A DNA stretch of 42,341 bases from positions 1-42,341 of the forward strand of contig JAFTSS010000054.1 in NCBI GenBank assembly GCA_017467185.1, read 5' to 3'. The stretch comes from Paludibacteraceae bacterium. Its GTDB lineage: Bacteria; Bacteroidota; Bacteroidia; Bacteroidales; Paludibacteraceae. Positions 17,986 to 25,941 of the stretch are shown in pieces (within the stretch, counting starts at the first letter, position 1; each line of letters starts with the position of its first letter). Below the pieces are notes generated by a model. That model saw only the letters and a list, made by a program, of their open reading frames with translations, was not told the origin of the DNA and made no database searches. Both the position numbers and the translations under genes were made by a program.

Positions 17986-18066
17986 ATGAAACATACAAAA
18001 AACATACAATTTGTTTCAATGCACATTACAATGCATAACCCTATGCAAATGCGAATGTGCCGCTAA
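17986..18066 (+). CDS. Met-rich leader peptide, candidate attenuator of the methionine cluster
   Basis: A 26-codon ORF starting about 18 nt after the predicted transcription start. Six of its 26 residues are Met (positions 1, 12, 16, 20, 22, 24), with four in the last seven codons (PMQMRMCR), while Met is normally rare. It precedes metY, metX and hom, all in methionine synthesis. The stop codon lies in the loop of a hairpin GTGCC/GGCAC (18057-18071). Two further hairpins follow: AGAACC/GGTTCT (18085-18100, with a T-rich run after it) and TAAACAAAA/TTTTGTTTA (18132-18157). This is the layout of ribosome-stalling attenuation. The ORF is read directly; regulation is inferred. Confidence 0.7.
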   Translation: MKHTKNIQFVSMHITMHNPMQMRMCR

Positions 18067-18157
18067 GGCACGTCATATCATTTAAGAACCAACCGGTTCT
18101 ATATTCTTTTTCCCTTAAATTTATAAATATTTAAACAAAAACAACCTTTTTTGTTTA
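18057..18157 (+). promoter_or_regulatory. hairpins of the methionine leader
   Basis: Three stems: 18057-18071 (5 bp, holds the leader stop codon), 18085-18100 (6 bp, followed by ATATTCTTTTT) and 18132-18157 (9 bp, A/T only). None is a strong GC-rich terminator; the middle one is the best candidate. No SAM riboswitch core was recognised. Confidence 0.5.
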
Positions 18158-18193
18158 GATTGTTGTTACTAATAACTAATAAATATATAAAGT

Positions 18194-19459
18194 ATGCATT
18201 TCGACACTATTCAAATTCATGGTGGTAAATCAATCGACCACACAGGTTCACGCGGCTTAGCTATTTATCCCACATCGGCCTATCATTTCAAATCATGCGA
18301 TTATGCTGCTGATTTATTTGAACTCAAAGAAGCAGGCAATATATATACAAGGTTAAACAACCCTACAGTCCAAGCCTACGAAGCCCGTATGGCAGCTCTA
18401 TATGGAGGTGTAGCCTCTATAGCTACCTCATCAGGTATGTCGGCAATATTCTTGGCAATCACATCACTTGCCAAAGCTGGCGAAAACATTGTTACCTCAC
18501 CATACGTTTATGGTGGTACTTTCAATTTATTCACTATTACATTCAAAAAACTAGGTATTGATTGTCGTCTCACTGCCAACGATTCAGCCGAAGCATTCGA
18601 GGCTCGCATAGACAAAAACACTCGCGCTATTTTCGTTGAATCAATGAGTAATCCTAACTGCCGAGTTGCTGATATCGAAGCCATTGCTACCGTAGCACGC
18701 AAATATGACATTCCACTCATCGTTGACAATACTTTCGGAGCAGGAGGTTATCTTTGTAATCCTTTCAACTGGGGAGCAAACATCATTGTTGACTCTGCAA
18801 CTAAATGGATCAATGGTCATGGTACCGCTATGGGTGGTATAATCATTGATAAAGGCAATTATAATTGGGGGAATGGTAAATACCCTGAAATAAATGGTCC
18901 TTCAGAGGGTTATCATGGATTAAATCTTTACGAAACTTTTGGACCTCAATCTTTCATAGTAAAATGTCGTGTAGATGGACTTCGCGATATGGGTAGTTGC
19001 CCTTCTCCTTTCGATGCTTATTTAATGCTTATAGGCTTAGAAACATTATCATTACGCGCGCAACGCATCATTGAATCGACTGACCGCCTTGCCCGTTATC
19101 TCCAAAATCACCCAAAAGTAGATAATGTGAAATATGTTGGTTTCCCTGAAAATCCAAGCTATACAAATGCTCAAAAATACTTCCGCGATGGTGGTGCAGG
19201 TGTGATTTCTATCGAACTAAAGGGCGATTTACAGAGCACAGTGCGCTTTGTTGAGGGATTAAAACTTGTTGCAAATATGACTATGGTCGGCGATTCTATT
19301 ACTGTTGTAACCCACCCTGCTTCTACTACCCACAAACAACTTAGCGAAGAAGACAAACTTGCATGTGGCATCACTCCTACGCTTTTACGTATCTCTATGG
19401 GATTAGAAAATGTAGATGATATAATTGACGATTTTGAACAAGCTTTCACTAATGCCTAA
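18194..19459 (+). CDS. metY: O-acetylhomoserine aminocarboxypropyltransferase (O-acetylhomoserine sulfhydrylase)
   Basis: 421 aa, Cys/Met-metabolism PLP enzyme family. PLP-binding segment DSATKWINGHGTAMGG with Lys204, preceding VDNTFGAGGYLCNP, and ATSSGMSAIFLA near residue 80. The length, and the C-terminal VTHPASTTHKQLSEEDKLACGI, fit the O-acetylhomoserine type rather than short cystathionine synthases. It converts O-acetylhomoserine and sulfide to homocysteine in the cytoplasm. First gene of a cluster with metX (11-bp gap) and hom, behind a Met-rich leader. Confidence 0.93.
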   Translation: MHFDTIQIHGGKSIDHTGSRGLAIYPTSAYHFKSCDYAADLFELKEAGNIYTRLNNPTVQAYEARMAALYGGVASIATSSGMSAIFLAITSLAKAGENIVTSPYVYGGTFNLFTITFKKLGIDCRLTANDSAEAFEARIDKNTRAIFVESMSNPNCRVADIEAIATVARKYDIPLIVDNTFGAGGYLCNPFNWGANIIVDSATKWINGHGTAMGGIIIDKGNYNWGNGKYPEINGPSEGYHGLNLYETFGPQSFIVKCRVDGLRDMGSCPSPFDAYLMLIGLETLSLRAQRIIESTDRLARYLQNHPKVDNVKYVGFPENPSYTNAQKYFRDGGAGVISIELKGDLQSTVRFVEGLKLVANMTMVGDSITVVTHPASTTHKQLSEEDKLACGITPTLLRISMGLENVDDIIDDFEQAFTNA

Positions 19460-19470
19460 CATTATATTAT

Positions 19471-20481
19471 ATGCAAATTTATAAATATAATAAACCCCTT
19501 ATTTTAGAAAGTGGCGAACGAGTTGAGGCATTAGAAATTGCTTATCACACTTATGGTACACTAAATTCCAATCACGACAATATAATTTGGGTATGTCATG
19601 CACTGACTGCCAACTCCGACGTTGCTGATTGGTGGCAAAACACCGTAGTACCAGGCGGAATGCTCGACCCTGAACGTTACTTTGTGGTATGCGCCAACGT
19701 ACTTGGGTCATGCTATGGAACTACTGGACCGCTAAGTATAAATCCAACTACAGAAAAACCTTATTATGCCTCGTTTCCTCAAATCACTGTACGCGACATA
19801 GTTGCCTGTAATCGCCTCTTGGCTCAACATCTTGGCATATCGCGTGTTAAAATGCTTGTAGGCAGTTCACTTGGTGGTTTTCAATGTATGGAATGGGCAA
19901 TAATAGACCCCGATTTCACTGAAAATCTTATGCTTATTGCTACGGCCGCCACCACAACACCATGGGCTGCAGCATTCAATGAATCGCAACGCATGGCTAT
20001 CGAAGCAGACCAAACCTATGGAACAGAATCTGACGATGCTGGTAGTCAAGGTATGGGAGTTGCACGCTCAATAGCTCTGCTTAGCTATCGTGGTGCCGAT
20101 GCTTATAACATGACACAACAAAACAATGGTAAAGAGACTACTCCATTTCATCATCGTGTACAAAGCTATCAACATCATCAAGGCGATAAATTGCGCCAAA
20201 GATTTAATGCCTACTCTTACTATCGTCTATCGCAAGTGGTTGATTCTCACAACGTAGGTCGCAACAGAGGTTCTATTGACGAGGCTTTACGCTCAATCAA
20301 AGCTCGTACACAAGTGGTGGCTATATCAAGCGATATTCTATTTCCTCCTGCCGACCATCAAGTGTTCATAGACAACATACCTGACGTGCGATATACACTA
20401 ATAAACTCAGAATTCGGACACGATGGTTTCCTTGTTGAACATGAATACCTCACTCGCATTGTAAAAGATTTTTTTAAATGA
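19471..20481 (+). CDS. metX: homoserine O-acetyltransferase
   Basis: 336 aa, alpha/beta hydrolase fold. Motifs: VCHALTANSDVADWW (oxyanion region), GSSLGGFQCMEWA with nucleophile Ser133, ISSDILFPPADHQ with the acidic residue, and EFGHDGFLVEHE with the catalytic His. It transfers acetyl from acetyl-CoA to homoserine, making the substrate of MetY. Starts 11 bp after metY, so the two are almost certainly one operon. Slightly shorter than many MetX proteins (about 350-380 aa), but no motif is missing. Confidence 0.93.
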   Translation: MQIYKYNKPLILESGERVEALEIAYHTYGTLNSNHDNIIWVCHALTANSDVADWWQNTVVPGGMLDPERYFVVCANVLGSCYGTTGPLSINPTTEKPYYASFPQITVRDIVACNRLLAQHLGISRVKMLVGSSLGGFQCMEWAIIDPDFTENLMLIATAATTTPWAAAFNESQRMAIEADQTYGTESDDAGSQGMGVARSIALLSYRGADAYNMTQQNNGKETTPFHHRVQSYQHHQGDKLRQRFNAYSYYRLSQVVDSHNVGRNRGSIDEALRSIKARTQVVAISSDILFPPADHQVFIDNIPDVRYTLINSEFGHDGFLVEHEYLTRIVKDFFK

Positions 20482-20571
20482 TAGATAAGAAAAATTAAAC
20501 TCAAGACACTATAAAAACAAACAAAGCGAATAACTCTCATATCTAGTTACTCACTACTAAACATCTAATAT

Positions 20572-21756
20572 ATGAAACAAATAACAATAGGAATGTTCGG
20601 TTTTGGCAATGTTGGCCACGGACTATACGATGTACTCGAAAAAATACAATCTAAAAACGTACGTATCAAAACCATTTGCATTAAACACCCCGAAAAAGAC
20701 CGCGGTGTAGTAGCTAATTTCACAAACAACCCCGACGACATATTCAACGACCCAGAAATCAACCTCATCGCCGAACTTATCGACAACGCTGATGAAGCAT
20801 ACACTATCGTAAAACGTGCACTGAATCAGCATATACCTGTTGTATCTGGCAACAAAAAAATGTTAGCTCATCACCTCAACGAGTTAATTGAACTACAAAA
20901 ACAAACCAATACAGCTCTGCTTTACGATGCTTCTGCCTGTGGTAGTATTCCTGTAATCCGCAACCTCGAAGAATATTACGACAATGATTTGCTCGTATCA
21001 GTAAAAGGCATTCTCAATGGTTCGTCAAATTTTATCCTATCAAAAATATTCAACGAATCGATGGACTATCCTAAAGCCCTAAAATTGGCACAAGATCTAG
21101 GCTTTGCAGAGAGCAATCCAACTCTTGACATTGATGGCTACGACTCTGTTTTCAAACTAATAATCATCACCATACACGCCTTTGGATGTTATGTTGCACC
21201 TGAAGATATATTCACTTACGGAATATCTTCAATGAACGACTACGACATCAAGTTTGCTCATGAAAAAGAGCGCAGAATTAAACTTGTGGCTCATGTCGAA
21301 AAACTCGAATCGGGCGAAATCATTATGTCTGTAATGCCTCATCTCATTTCTCGCAATAAATATATTTACAGCGTTGAAGATGAATTCAATGGTGTTGTTA
21401 TCAAAGGACAATTCTATTACAAACAATTTATGTTCGGCCGTGGTGCTGGTGGACATCCAACTGGTTCGGCTGTATTGAGCGACATCACAGCATGCCTTTA
21501 CGACTATAAATACGAATACAAAAAACTTAATAGCGACCACAAAGTCAAACATACGAACAACCACGATGTACGTATATATTTGCGCTATTCGACAGACTCA
21601 GACCTCGCTCTATTCTCATTCAAAGAAATATACGAACGCTATGATAGTCGCGACAATAAATATGTAGTAGGTCTTATCTCACTTGCCGACCTACTCCGCA
21701 TAAATGAAGAAATACGCCACCGCAAACTATTCCTCTCAGTATTTCCTTACGACTAA
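20572..21756 (+). CDS. hom: homoserine dehydrogenase
   Basis: 394 aa. NAD(P)-binding GMFGFGNVGHGLYD (GxGxxG at 10-15), SGNKKMLAHH, DASACGSIPVIRNLEEYY, and the catalytic-domain signature VKGILNGSSNFILSKI...AQDLGFAESNPTLDIDGYD. A C-terminal region (YLRYSTDSDLALFSFKEIYERYD) may be ACT-like. No aspartokinase domain is fused. It reduces aspartate semialdehyde to homoserine, supplying MetX. A 90-bp gap separates it from metX and carries the ACTAAACATCTAATATATGAA start region shared with pepP, so it could have its own promoter, though no clear -7 box is visible. Confidence 0.94.
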   Translation: MKQITIGMFGFGNVGHGLYDVLEKIQSKNVRIKTICIKHPEKDRGVVANFTNNPDDIFNDPEINLIAELIDNADEAYTIVKRALNQHIPVVSGNKKMLAHHLNELIELQKQTNTALLYDASACGSIPVIRNLEEYYDNDLLVSVKGILNGSSNFILSKIFNESMDYPKALKLAQDLGFAESNPTLDIDGYDSVFKLIIITIHAFGCYVAPEDIFTYGISSMNDYDIKFAHEKERRIKLVAHVEKLESGEIIMSVMPHLISRNKYIYSVEDEFNGVVIKGQFYYKQFMFGRGAGGHPTGSAVLSDITACLYDYKYEYKKLNSDHKVKHTNNHDVRIYLRYSTDSDLALFSFKEIYERYDSRDNKYVVGLISLADLLRINEEIRHRKLFLSVFPYD

Positions 21757-21798
21757 ATAAATGTATAAAGTAATAAGTCGTTAATAAAAAGACAGAAT

Positions 21799-21829
21799 AA
21801 AAAAAGAAGGACGATGTCCTTCTTTTTTT
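21799..21829. terminator. bidirectional terminator between hom and the antiporter gene
   Basis: Perfect 14-bp stem AAAAAAAGAAGGAC / GTCCTTCTTTTTTT with a 3-nt loop; it touches the stop codon of the minus-strand antiporter gene. Confidence 0.92.
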
Positions 21830-23316
21830 TATTTTGACCAAATCTCTCTCACTTCTTTTATTGCCTCCTCGTTATCGGTAATAATCAATATTTTATCACC
21901 TATCATTAAATGAGTATTACCTCGAGGTATGAAATATTTGTGATTGCGTTTTACCATTGCCACTAAGGTGTGGTCTGGGATTGTTATATCCATCAAACGA
22001 TCGCCATTTGCAATCATCTTGGCTGTTACTTCCATTTCGCTCATTGCAGATTTTATATCGTCAGAAAACTCCACATCAAACTCTTTCAATTTTACTTTTT
22101 CTTTCATTGGTAAATCAAGTTTCAACCAACGGGCTACTTGTGGAATCATTGTACCTTGGAACACAAGAGATAATATTGTGATAAAAAAGACTATATTAAA
22201 CATCATTTCTGCATTTTCTACTCCTGCAATGAGCGGATAGGTAGCAAAAATAATAGGTACAGCACCACGTAATCCGACAAATGAGGTGAATATACGTCCG
22301 TTCAACGAAAATTTACGGAATGGCAACATAGACACCAATACCGACAACGGACGCGAAACAAATATCATAAACAAACCGACCAAAATACCTATACCCGCAA
22401 CAGGAAGCAATTCCGATGGATTTACTAACAGACCGAGCGAAAGGAACATGATGATTTGGAACAACCAGGTAAGACCATCGAAGAATTTCATCGAACTGCG
22501 TTTATGTACAAATCGACTATTACCCAAGAAAAGACCACCTATATAAACAGCCAAATATCCGTTACCTCCAATCCATGTTGTGAAACCAAAAATAAATAAC
22601 ATTACGGAGATAAGTAAAACGGAATAGAGGGCATCGTTGGTAAGGTCAATACGATTGATTATGCGTTTAGACAATCGTCCAAGCAAATAACCACACACCA
22701 TGCCGAGTGCAAATTGCTGAACGAAAAGCCATATTACTTCGCCGACGCTAACATCAGGTGTACTCAAAAGTTGCAATAAGACAATTGTAAGCATATATGC
22801 CATTGGGTCGTTACTACCTGACTCTAACTCCAAAAGCGGACGAAGATTCTCTTTCAATGCCAAATTCTTTGAACGCAAAATAGAAAACACCGAAGCCGAA
22901 TCGGTTGATGACATAGTGGCAGCTAACAACAACGATTCGATAAACGAGAATGATACCGCAGTAAACCAACTATTTGTAATCCAATAAATAAATCCGCCTG
23001 TCATCAAAGCCGTAAGCAATACACCAAGAGTTGCTAACGTTAGTCCAGGCAACATTACGGGCTTAATGTCGTGGATTTTGGTATCCATACCACCCGAAAA
23101 TAGAATAACATTAAGCGCAATAACACCTATACTTTGTGCCACTTGAGGTGAATGAAAATCAATCCAACCTAGTCCTTCGTTTCCGGCAAGACAACCTAAA
23201 AACAAGAACATCAACAACGTAGGCACTCCGAAACGGTGCCCAGCCTTACCAAGTATAATACTCACAAAAAGCAATATACCTGCTAACAACAAGAAAAATT
23301 CAAAAGACAATTCCAT
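21829..23316 (-). CDS. potassium/proton antiporter (CvrA/NhaP2 type)
   Basis: 495 aa. About twelve hydrophobic segments span residues 5-400 (CPA1 Na+/H+ exchanger fold; SLLLAATMSSTDSASVFSILRSKN and LLELESGSNDPMAYML are the ion-binding region with conserved Asp residues). The last 100 residues are cytoplasmic with a TrkA_C-like module (DITIPDHTLVAMVKRNHKYFIPRGNTHLMIGDKILIITD). This arrangement fits CvrA/NhaP2 K+/H+ antiporters. It is on the minus strand, convergent with hom; a heptamer array lies just upstream of its ATG (23322-23361), then the sir2-like gene in the same direction. Confidence 0.9.
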   Translation of the reverse strand: MELSFEFFLLLAGILLFVSIILGKAGHRFGVPTLLMFLFLGCLAGNEGLGWIDFHSPQVAQSIGVIALNVILFSGGMDTKIHDIKPVMLPGLTLATLGVLLTALMTGGFIYWITNSWFTAVSFSFIESLLLAATMSSTDSASVFSILRSKNLALKENLRPLLELESGSNDPMAYMLTIVLLQLLSTPDVSVGEVIWLFVQQFALGMVCGYLLGRLSKRIINRIDLTNDALYSVLLISVMLFIFGFTTWIGGNGYLAVYIGGLFLGNSRFVHKRSSMKFFDGLTWLFQIIMFLSLGLLVNPSELLPVAGIGILVGLFMIFVSRPLSVLVSMLPFRKFSLNGRIFTSFVGLRGAVPIIFATYPLIAGVENAEMMFNIVFFITILSLVFQGTMIPQVARWLKLDLPMKEKVKLKEFDVEFSDDIKSAMSEMEVTAKMIANGDRLMDITIPDHTLVAMVKRNHKYFIPRGNTHLMIGDKILIITDNEEAIKEVREIWSK

Positions 23317-23321
23317 AATAT

Positions 23322-23361
23322 GAATTGAGAATTAAGAATTAAGGATTAAGAATTGAGAATA
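23322..23361. repeat. heptanucleotide array GAATTGA / GAATTAA
   Basis: Five 7-bp units between the antiporter gene and the sir2-like gene. Confidence 0.85.
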
Positions 23362-23365
23362 TTGC

Positions 23366-24064
23366 CTACACCTTTAATTGTTTCACTAACTTCGGAACTC
23401 CAACGGCGGCACGTTCGGCGATGTAGGTAATTTTATTTGGTATATGTGGTGCTTTGAATGCTGCATTTGAATCGTTAACTGCAGGATCAACTATATAGAT
23501 TGGCACATCAGGACGGACATAATGCACCAACGATGCTGCTGGATATACGTTCAACGAAGTACCGATGATAATCAAGACATCTGCTTTTTCGGTTATTTCG
23601 ATAGCTCGTTCGAGCATTGGTACTGATTCACCGAAAAATACAACAAATGGACGCAATAGCGAACCGTCGGGGTGACGATCGTCTAATTTTTGCTCCCAAC
23701 CCTCGATAGGCACAGTGGCCATTTCATTGCGTGAACTACGAAGTTTGCGCAATTCACCATGTAAATGCACGATGTTTTTGCTACCTGCACGTTCATGTAG
23801 GTCGTCGATGTTTTGTGTTACAATATAAACATCTTGTTCGCGTTCCAACTCAGCTAATGCAATATGCGCTGCATTTGGTTCTTTTTCGAGCAATTCCTTT
23901 CGGCGAATATTGTAAAATTCTATCACTTGAGCGCGATTTCGCACTAATGCTTCTGGTGTACAAACATCTTCGATACGATAATTTGCCCACAAACCATCCG
24001 AATCGCGAAAAGTACCGATACCACTATCGGCACTAATACCTGCACCTGTTAAAACAACTATCAT
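23366..24064 (-). CDS. NAD-dependent protein deacylase, Sir2 family (SIRT5/CobB type)
   Basis: 232 aa. GAGISADSGIGTFRDSDGLW (7-26) binds NAD; TQNIDDLHERAG (83-94) and catalytic His102 in HLHGEL follow; GTSLNVYPAASLV closes the NAD site. Y51 and R54 in FYNIRRK match the Tyr/Arg pair that recognises succinyl or malonyl lysine in class III sirtuins. Oddity: the four zinc-binding Cys are absent (the only Cys is residue 35); the segment after HGEL is RKLRSSRNEM. It removes acyl groups from lysines using NAD in the cytoplasm. A heptamer array and a TAACTTTG box lie upstream. Confidence 0.92.
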   Translation of the reverse strand: MIVVLTGAGISADSGIGTFRDSDGLWANYRIEDVCTPEALVRNRAQVIEFYNIRRKELLEKEPNAAHIALAELEREQDVYIVTQNIDDLHERAGSKNIVHLHGELRKLRSSRNEMATVPIEGWEQKLDDRHPDGSLLRPFVVFFGESVPMLERAIEITEKADVLIIIGTSLNVYPAASLVHYVRPDVPIYIVDPAVNDSNAAFKAPHIPNKITYIAERAAVGVPKLVKQLKV

Positions 24065-24066
24065 AA

Positions 24067-24108
24067 AGGTTAAAAGTTAAAGGGTAATGATTAATGGTTA
24101 GAGGTTAA
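24067..24108. repeat. heptanucleotide array (AGGTTAA type) before the sir2-like gene
   Basis: Six imperfect 7-bp units starting 3 bp upstream of the minus-strand ATG. Confidence 0.8.
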
Positions 24109-24142
24109 AAGACTATTGACCATCAACTATTGATTTATGTCG

Positions 24143-24150
24143 CAAAGTTA
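24143..24150 (-). promoter_or_regulatory. -7 box (TAACTTTG) of the sir2-like gene
   Basis: CAAAGTTA on the plus strand, about 80 bp before the start codon. The -33 element is not obvious. Confidence 0.6.
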
Positions 24151-24399
24151 CAAAAAATAAGTCAAAAATAATGTTGTTATTTTTATAAATAATCATAAAA
24201 AATACCAATTCACAATATGTACTAACTACAAGCAACCTGCAAGCAAGCAAACCTCCAAATTAAACACACAATGAGAGTGGGTATTTTCGAATGAAAAAAT
24301 AAAAACTAAAAAAACAGAGACAGCGATTTTCACAAACCACTGCCCCCTTCATAATAAGTGAGATTGACTCTTTTTTTATTATCTCTTATTATAGCAAAC
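24151..24399. other. intergenic region without recognised gene
   Basis: AT-rich. An imperfect hairpin (ATAATAAG with CTTATTAT, 24351-24392) lies just beyond the 3' end of the His-rich secreted protein gene; no T run follows on the minus strand, so termination is uncertain. Confidence 0.5.
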
Positions 24400-25665
24400 T
24401 TATCTACGCGATGTTGATATATTTTTATTGGTTTTTATTGGTGTTGATGTTGTGCGTGTTGCAGAACTTGTAGAACGACTTGTTGATGTTGCTGGTCGAA
24501 CCGATGTTGAACGTGATGTTGAATTGGTTGAACGTACAGTTGAACTTGTAGAGCGACTTATAGATGTTGTAGGACGAACCGAAGTAGAATGCGAAGTCGT
24601 TGAGGTTGAACGATTTGACGATATTGCAGATTGAGTTGCTACACTAGTTGACCTTTTTGTTGATGTCGTTGATGTTGCATTTGTTGTTCTGCGCGTAGTA
24701 GAAACTGTTGGTCGTGCTGGTAATGTTGAGGTTTTACGAGTTGATGAAGTAGACACTGTTCCTGCTGATGAAGTTGAACTACGTGATGTTGATGATGACG
24801 TTGCTGTAGATGTAGTAGGACGACGTGTAGCTGTGGTTGATACAACTGATTGAGTGCGTGTGGCTGTTCTAGTTACTCTATTATTAGGACTTGTACTTAA
24901 ACTTCCATTAGGACGACCTTGCGTTGCGGGACGAGCTTCGACGTGACGATTAGGTGTTGGTTCTGCTCGATAACCTTGATTTGGTCGATGCGTTGCATAA
25001 TCGTTGCGTGTAACCGAGCGATGCATTTCCACATGGTGATTGTGATGATGATAATTTGTAGGACGATGGAAATCGCAGTGGTGATGGTGATGTGTGTGCC
25101 ATGTGTGAATATGACGATGATAACTATGATAACCTAAGCAGATGTGGAGGTGATAATAATGTGGGTAATAATCCCAATACCAAAGTGAATGATAAACTGC
25201 ATAGGTAGGTAACCAAAACCAATCGAATATTACTGGACGAACTACGTAGCGCGGTACGATAACATAATTGTCGCCATAGATGTCACGATTACCAACGATG
25301 GTCACTGTTGCTGATGTTTTACTTTCACCTTCTACTATAATTGAAGCTACGTCTTGATACAAATCTTGCCCGATAACAGCTTGAATGACGATGAGGTGAG
25401 TACCTTTTTCTTCTACCTCAACTACGCGCAAAAAATCAACATATCCATCATTATTCAAATCAAGATTAGAAATTCTGTTTTCTGGGTCGTTCAATCTGCG
25501 CTCAAAATCTTCTACGTTTTTAGATTCGCCAAAAGTGATAGCTACAGCTTCAAGGTCTAAATTGTCGCTCACTTGATAACTTTGTGCCTGAACAGTCACT
25601 GTTTGTTGTGCCGATACTCCTATAGTTGCCAACAAAATACCTAATAAAAATATAATCCGTCTCAT
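24400..25665 (-). CDS. secreted protein with His-rich and Ser/Thr/Arg low-complexity regions
   Basis: 421 aa. Sec signal peptide (MRRIIFLLGILLATIGVSA, cleavage before QQ). Residues 25-150 are conserved-looking and include an EF-hand/dockerin-like calcium loop (NLDLNNDGYVDFL) and TVTIVGNRDIYGDNYVIVP. An aromatic stretch follows (FDWFWLPTYAVYHSLWYWDYYPHYYH), then a His-rich segment (about residues 172-215). The last 200 residues are a degenerate repeat of Thr, Ser and Arg (units such as STSRSTS). I recall similar uncharacterised secreted proteins in Bacteroidales, but know no function. Metal binding by the His cluster and calcium binding by the loop are inferences. No lipobox and no T9SS tail. 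Confidence 0.78.
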   Translation of the reverse strand: MRRIIFLLGILLATIGVSAQQTVTVQAQSYQVSDNLDLEAVAITFGESKNVEDFERRLNDPENRISNLDLNNDGYVDFLRVVEVEEKGTHLIVIQAVIGQDLYQDVASIIVEGESKTSATVTIVGNRDIYGDNYVIVPRYVVRPVIFDWFWLPTYAVYHSLWYWDYYPHYYHLHICLGYHSYHRHIHTWHTHHHHHCDFHRPTNYHHHNHHVEMHRSVTRNDYATHRPNQGYRAEPTPNRHVEARPATQGRPNGSLSTSPNNRVTRTATRTQSVVSTTATRRPTTSTATSSSTSRSSTSSAGTVSTSSTRKTSTLPARPTVSTTRRTTNATSTTSTKRSTSVATQSAISSNRSTSTTSHSTSVRPTTSISRSTSSTVRSTNSTSRSTSVRPATSTSRSTSSATRTTSTPIKTNKNISTSRR

Positions 25666-25843
25666 AGTAGTTTAGATTTTAGACATAAGTCGCAAGTCGT
25701 AAGACTTAAAGTCTTGTTACTTCCTACTTATTTACTTTTTACTTATTTCTATATTTTTTAGCCGGCTTTTGCCTTTTTGACGAATGAGGAATAAAAAAGT
25801 TTAACAAACAACAAAAAAATTTTTATTATTACGAAAAAATACC

Positions 25844-25851
25844 TATCTTTG
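25844..25851 (+). promoter_or_regulatory. -7 box (TATCTTTG) of pepP
   Basis: TATCTTTG about 90 bp before the ATG; -33 element weak. The leader holds five TCTAAAC-type heptamers (25887-25921). Confidence 0.65.
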
Positions 25852-25886
25852 CACAATAAAAGAGAATCAAGACACGAGATACAATT

Positions 25887-25921
25887 CTAAACTCTAAACT
25901 CTAAACTCTAAGCTCTAAACT
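25887..25921. repeat. heptanucleotide array TCTAAAC in the pepP leader
   Basis: Five 7-bp units (TCTAAAC with one TCTAAGC) within the predicted untranslated leader. Confidence 0.88.
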
Positions 25922-25941
25922 AATTACTAAACATCTAATAT

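Noticed and set aside
17962-18193. SAM riboswitch in the metY leader
   Set aside because: No recognisable SAM-I core; the Met-rich ORF explains the leader better.
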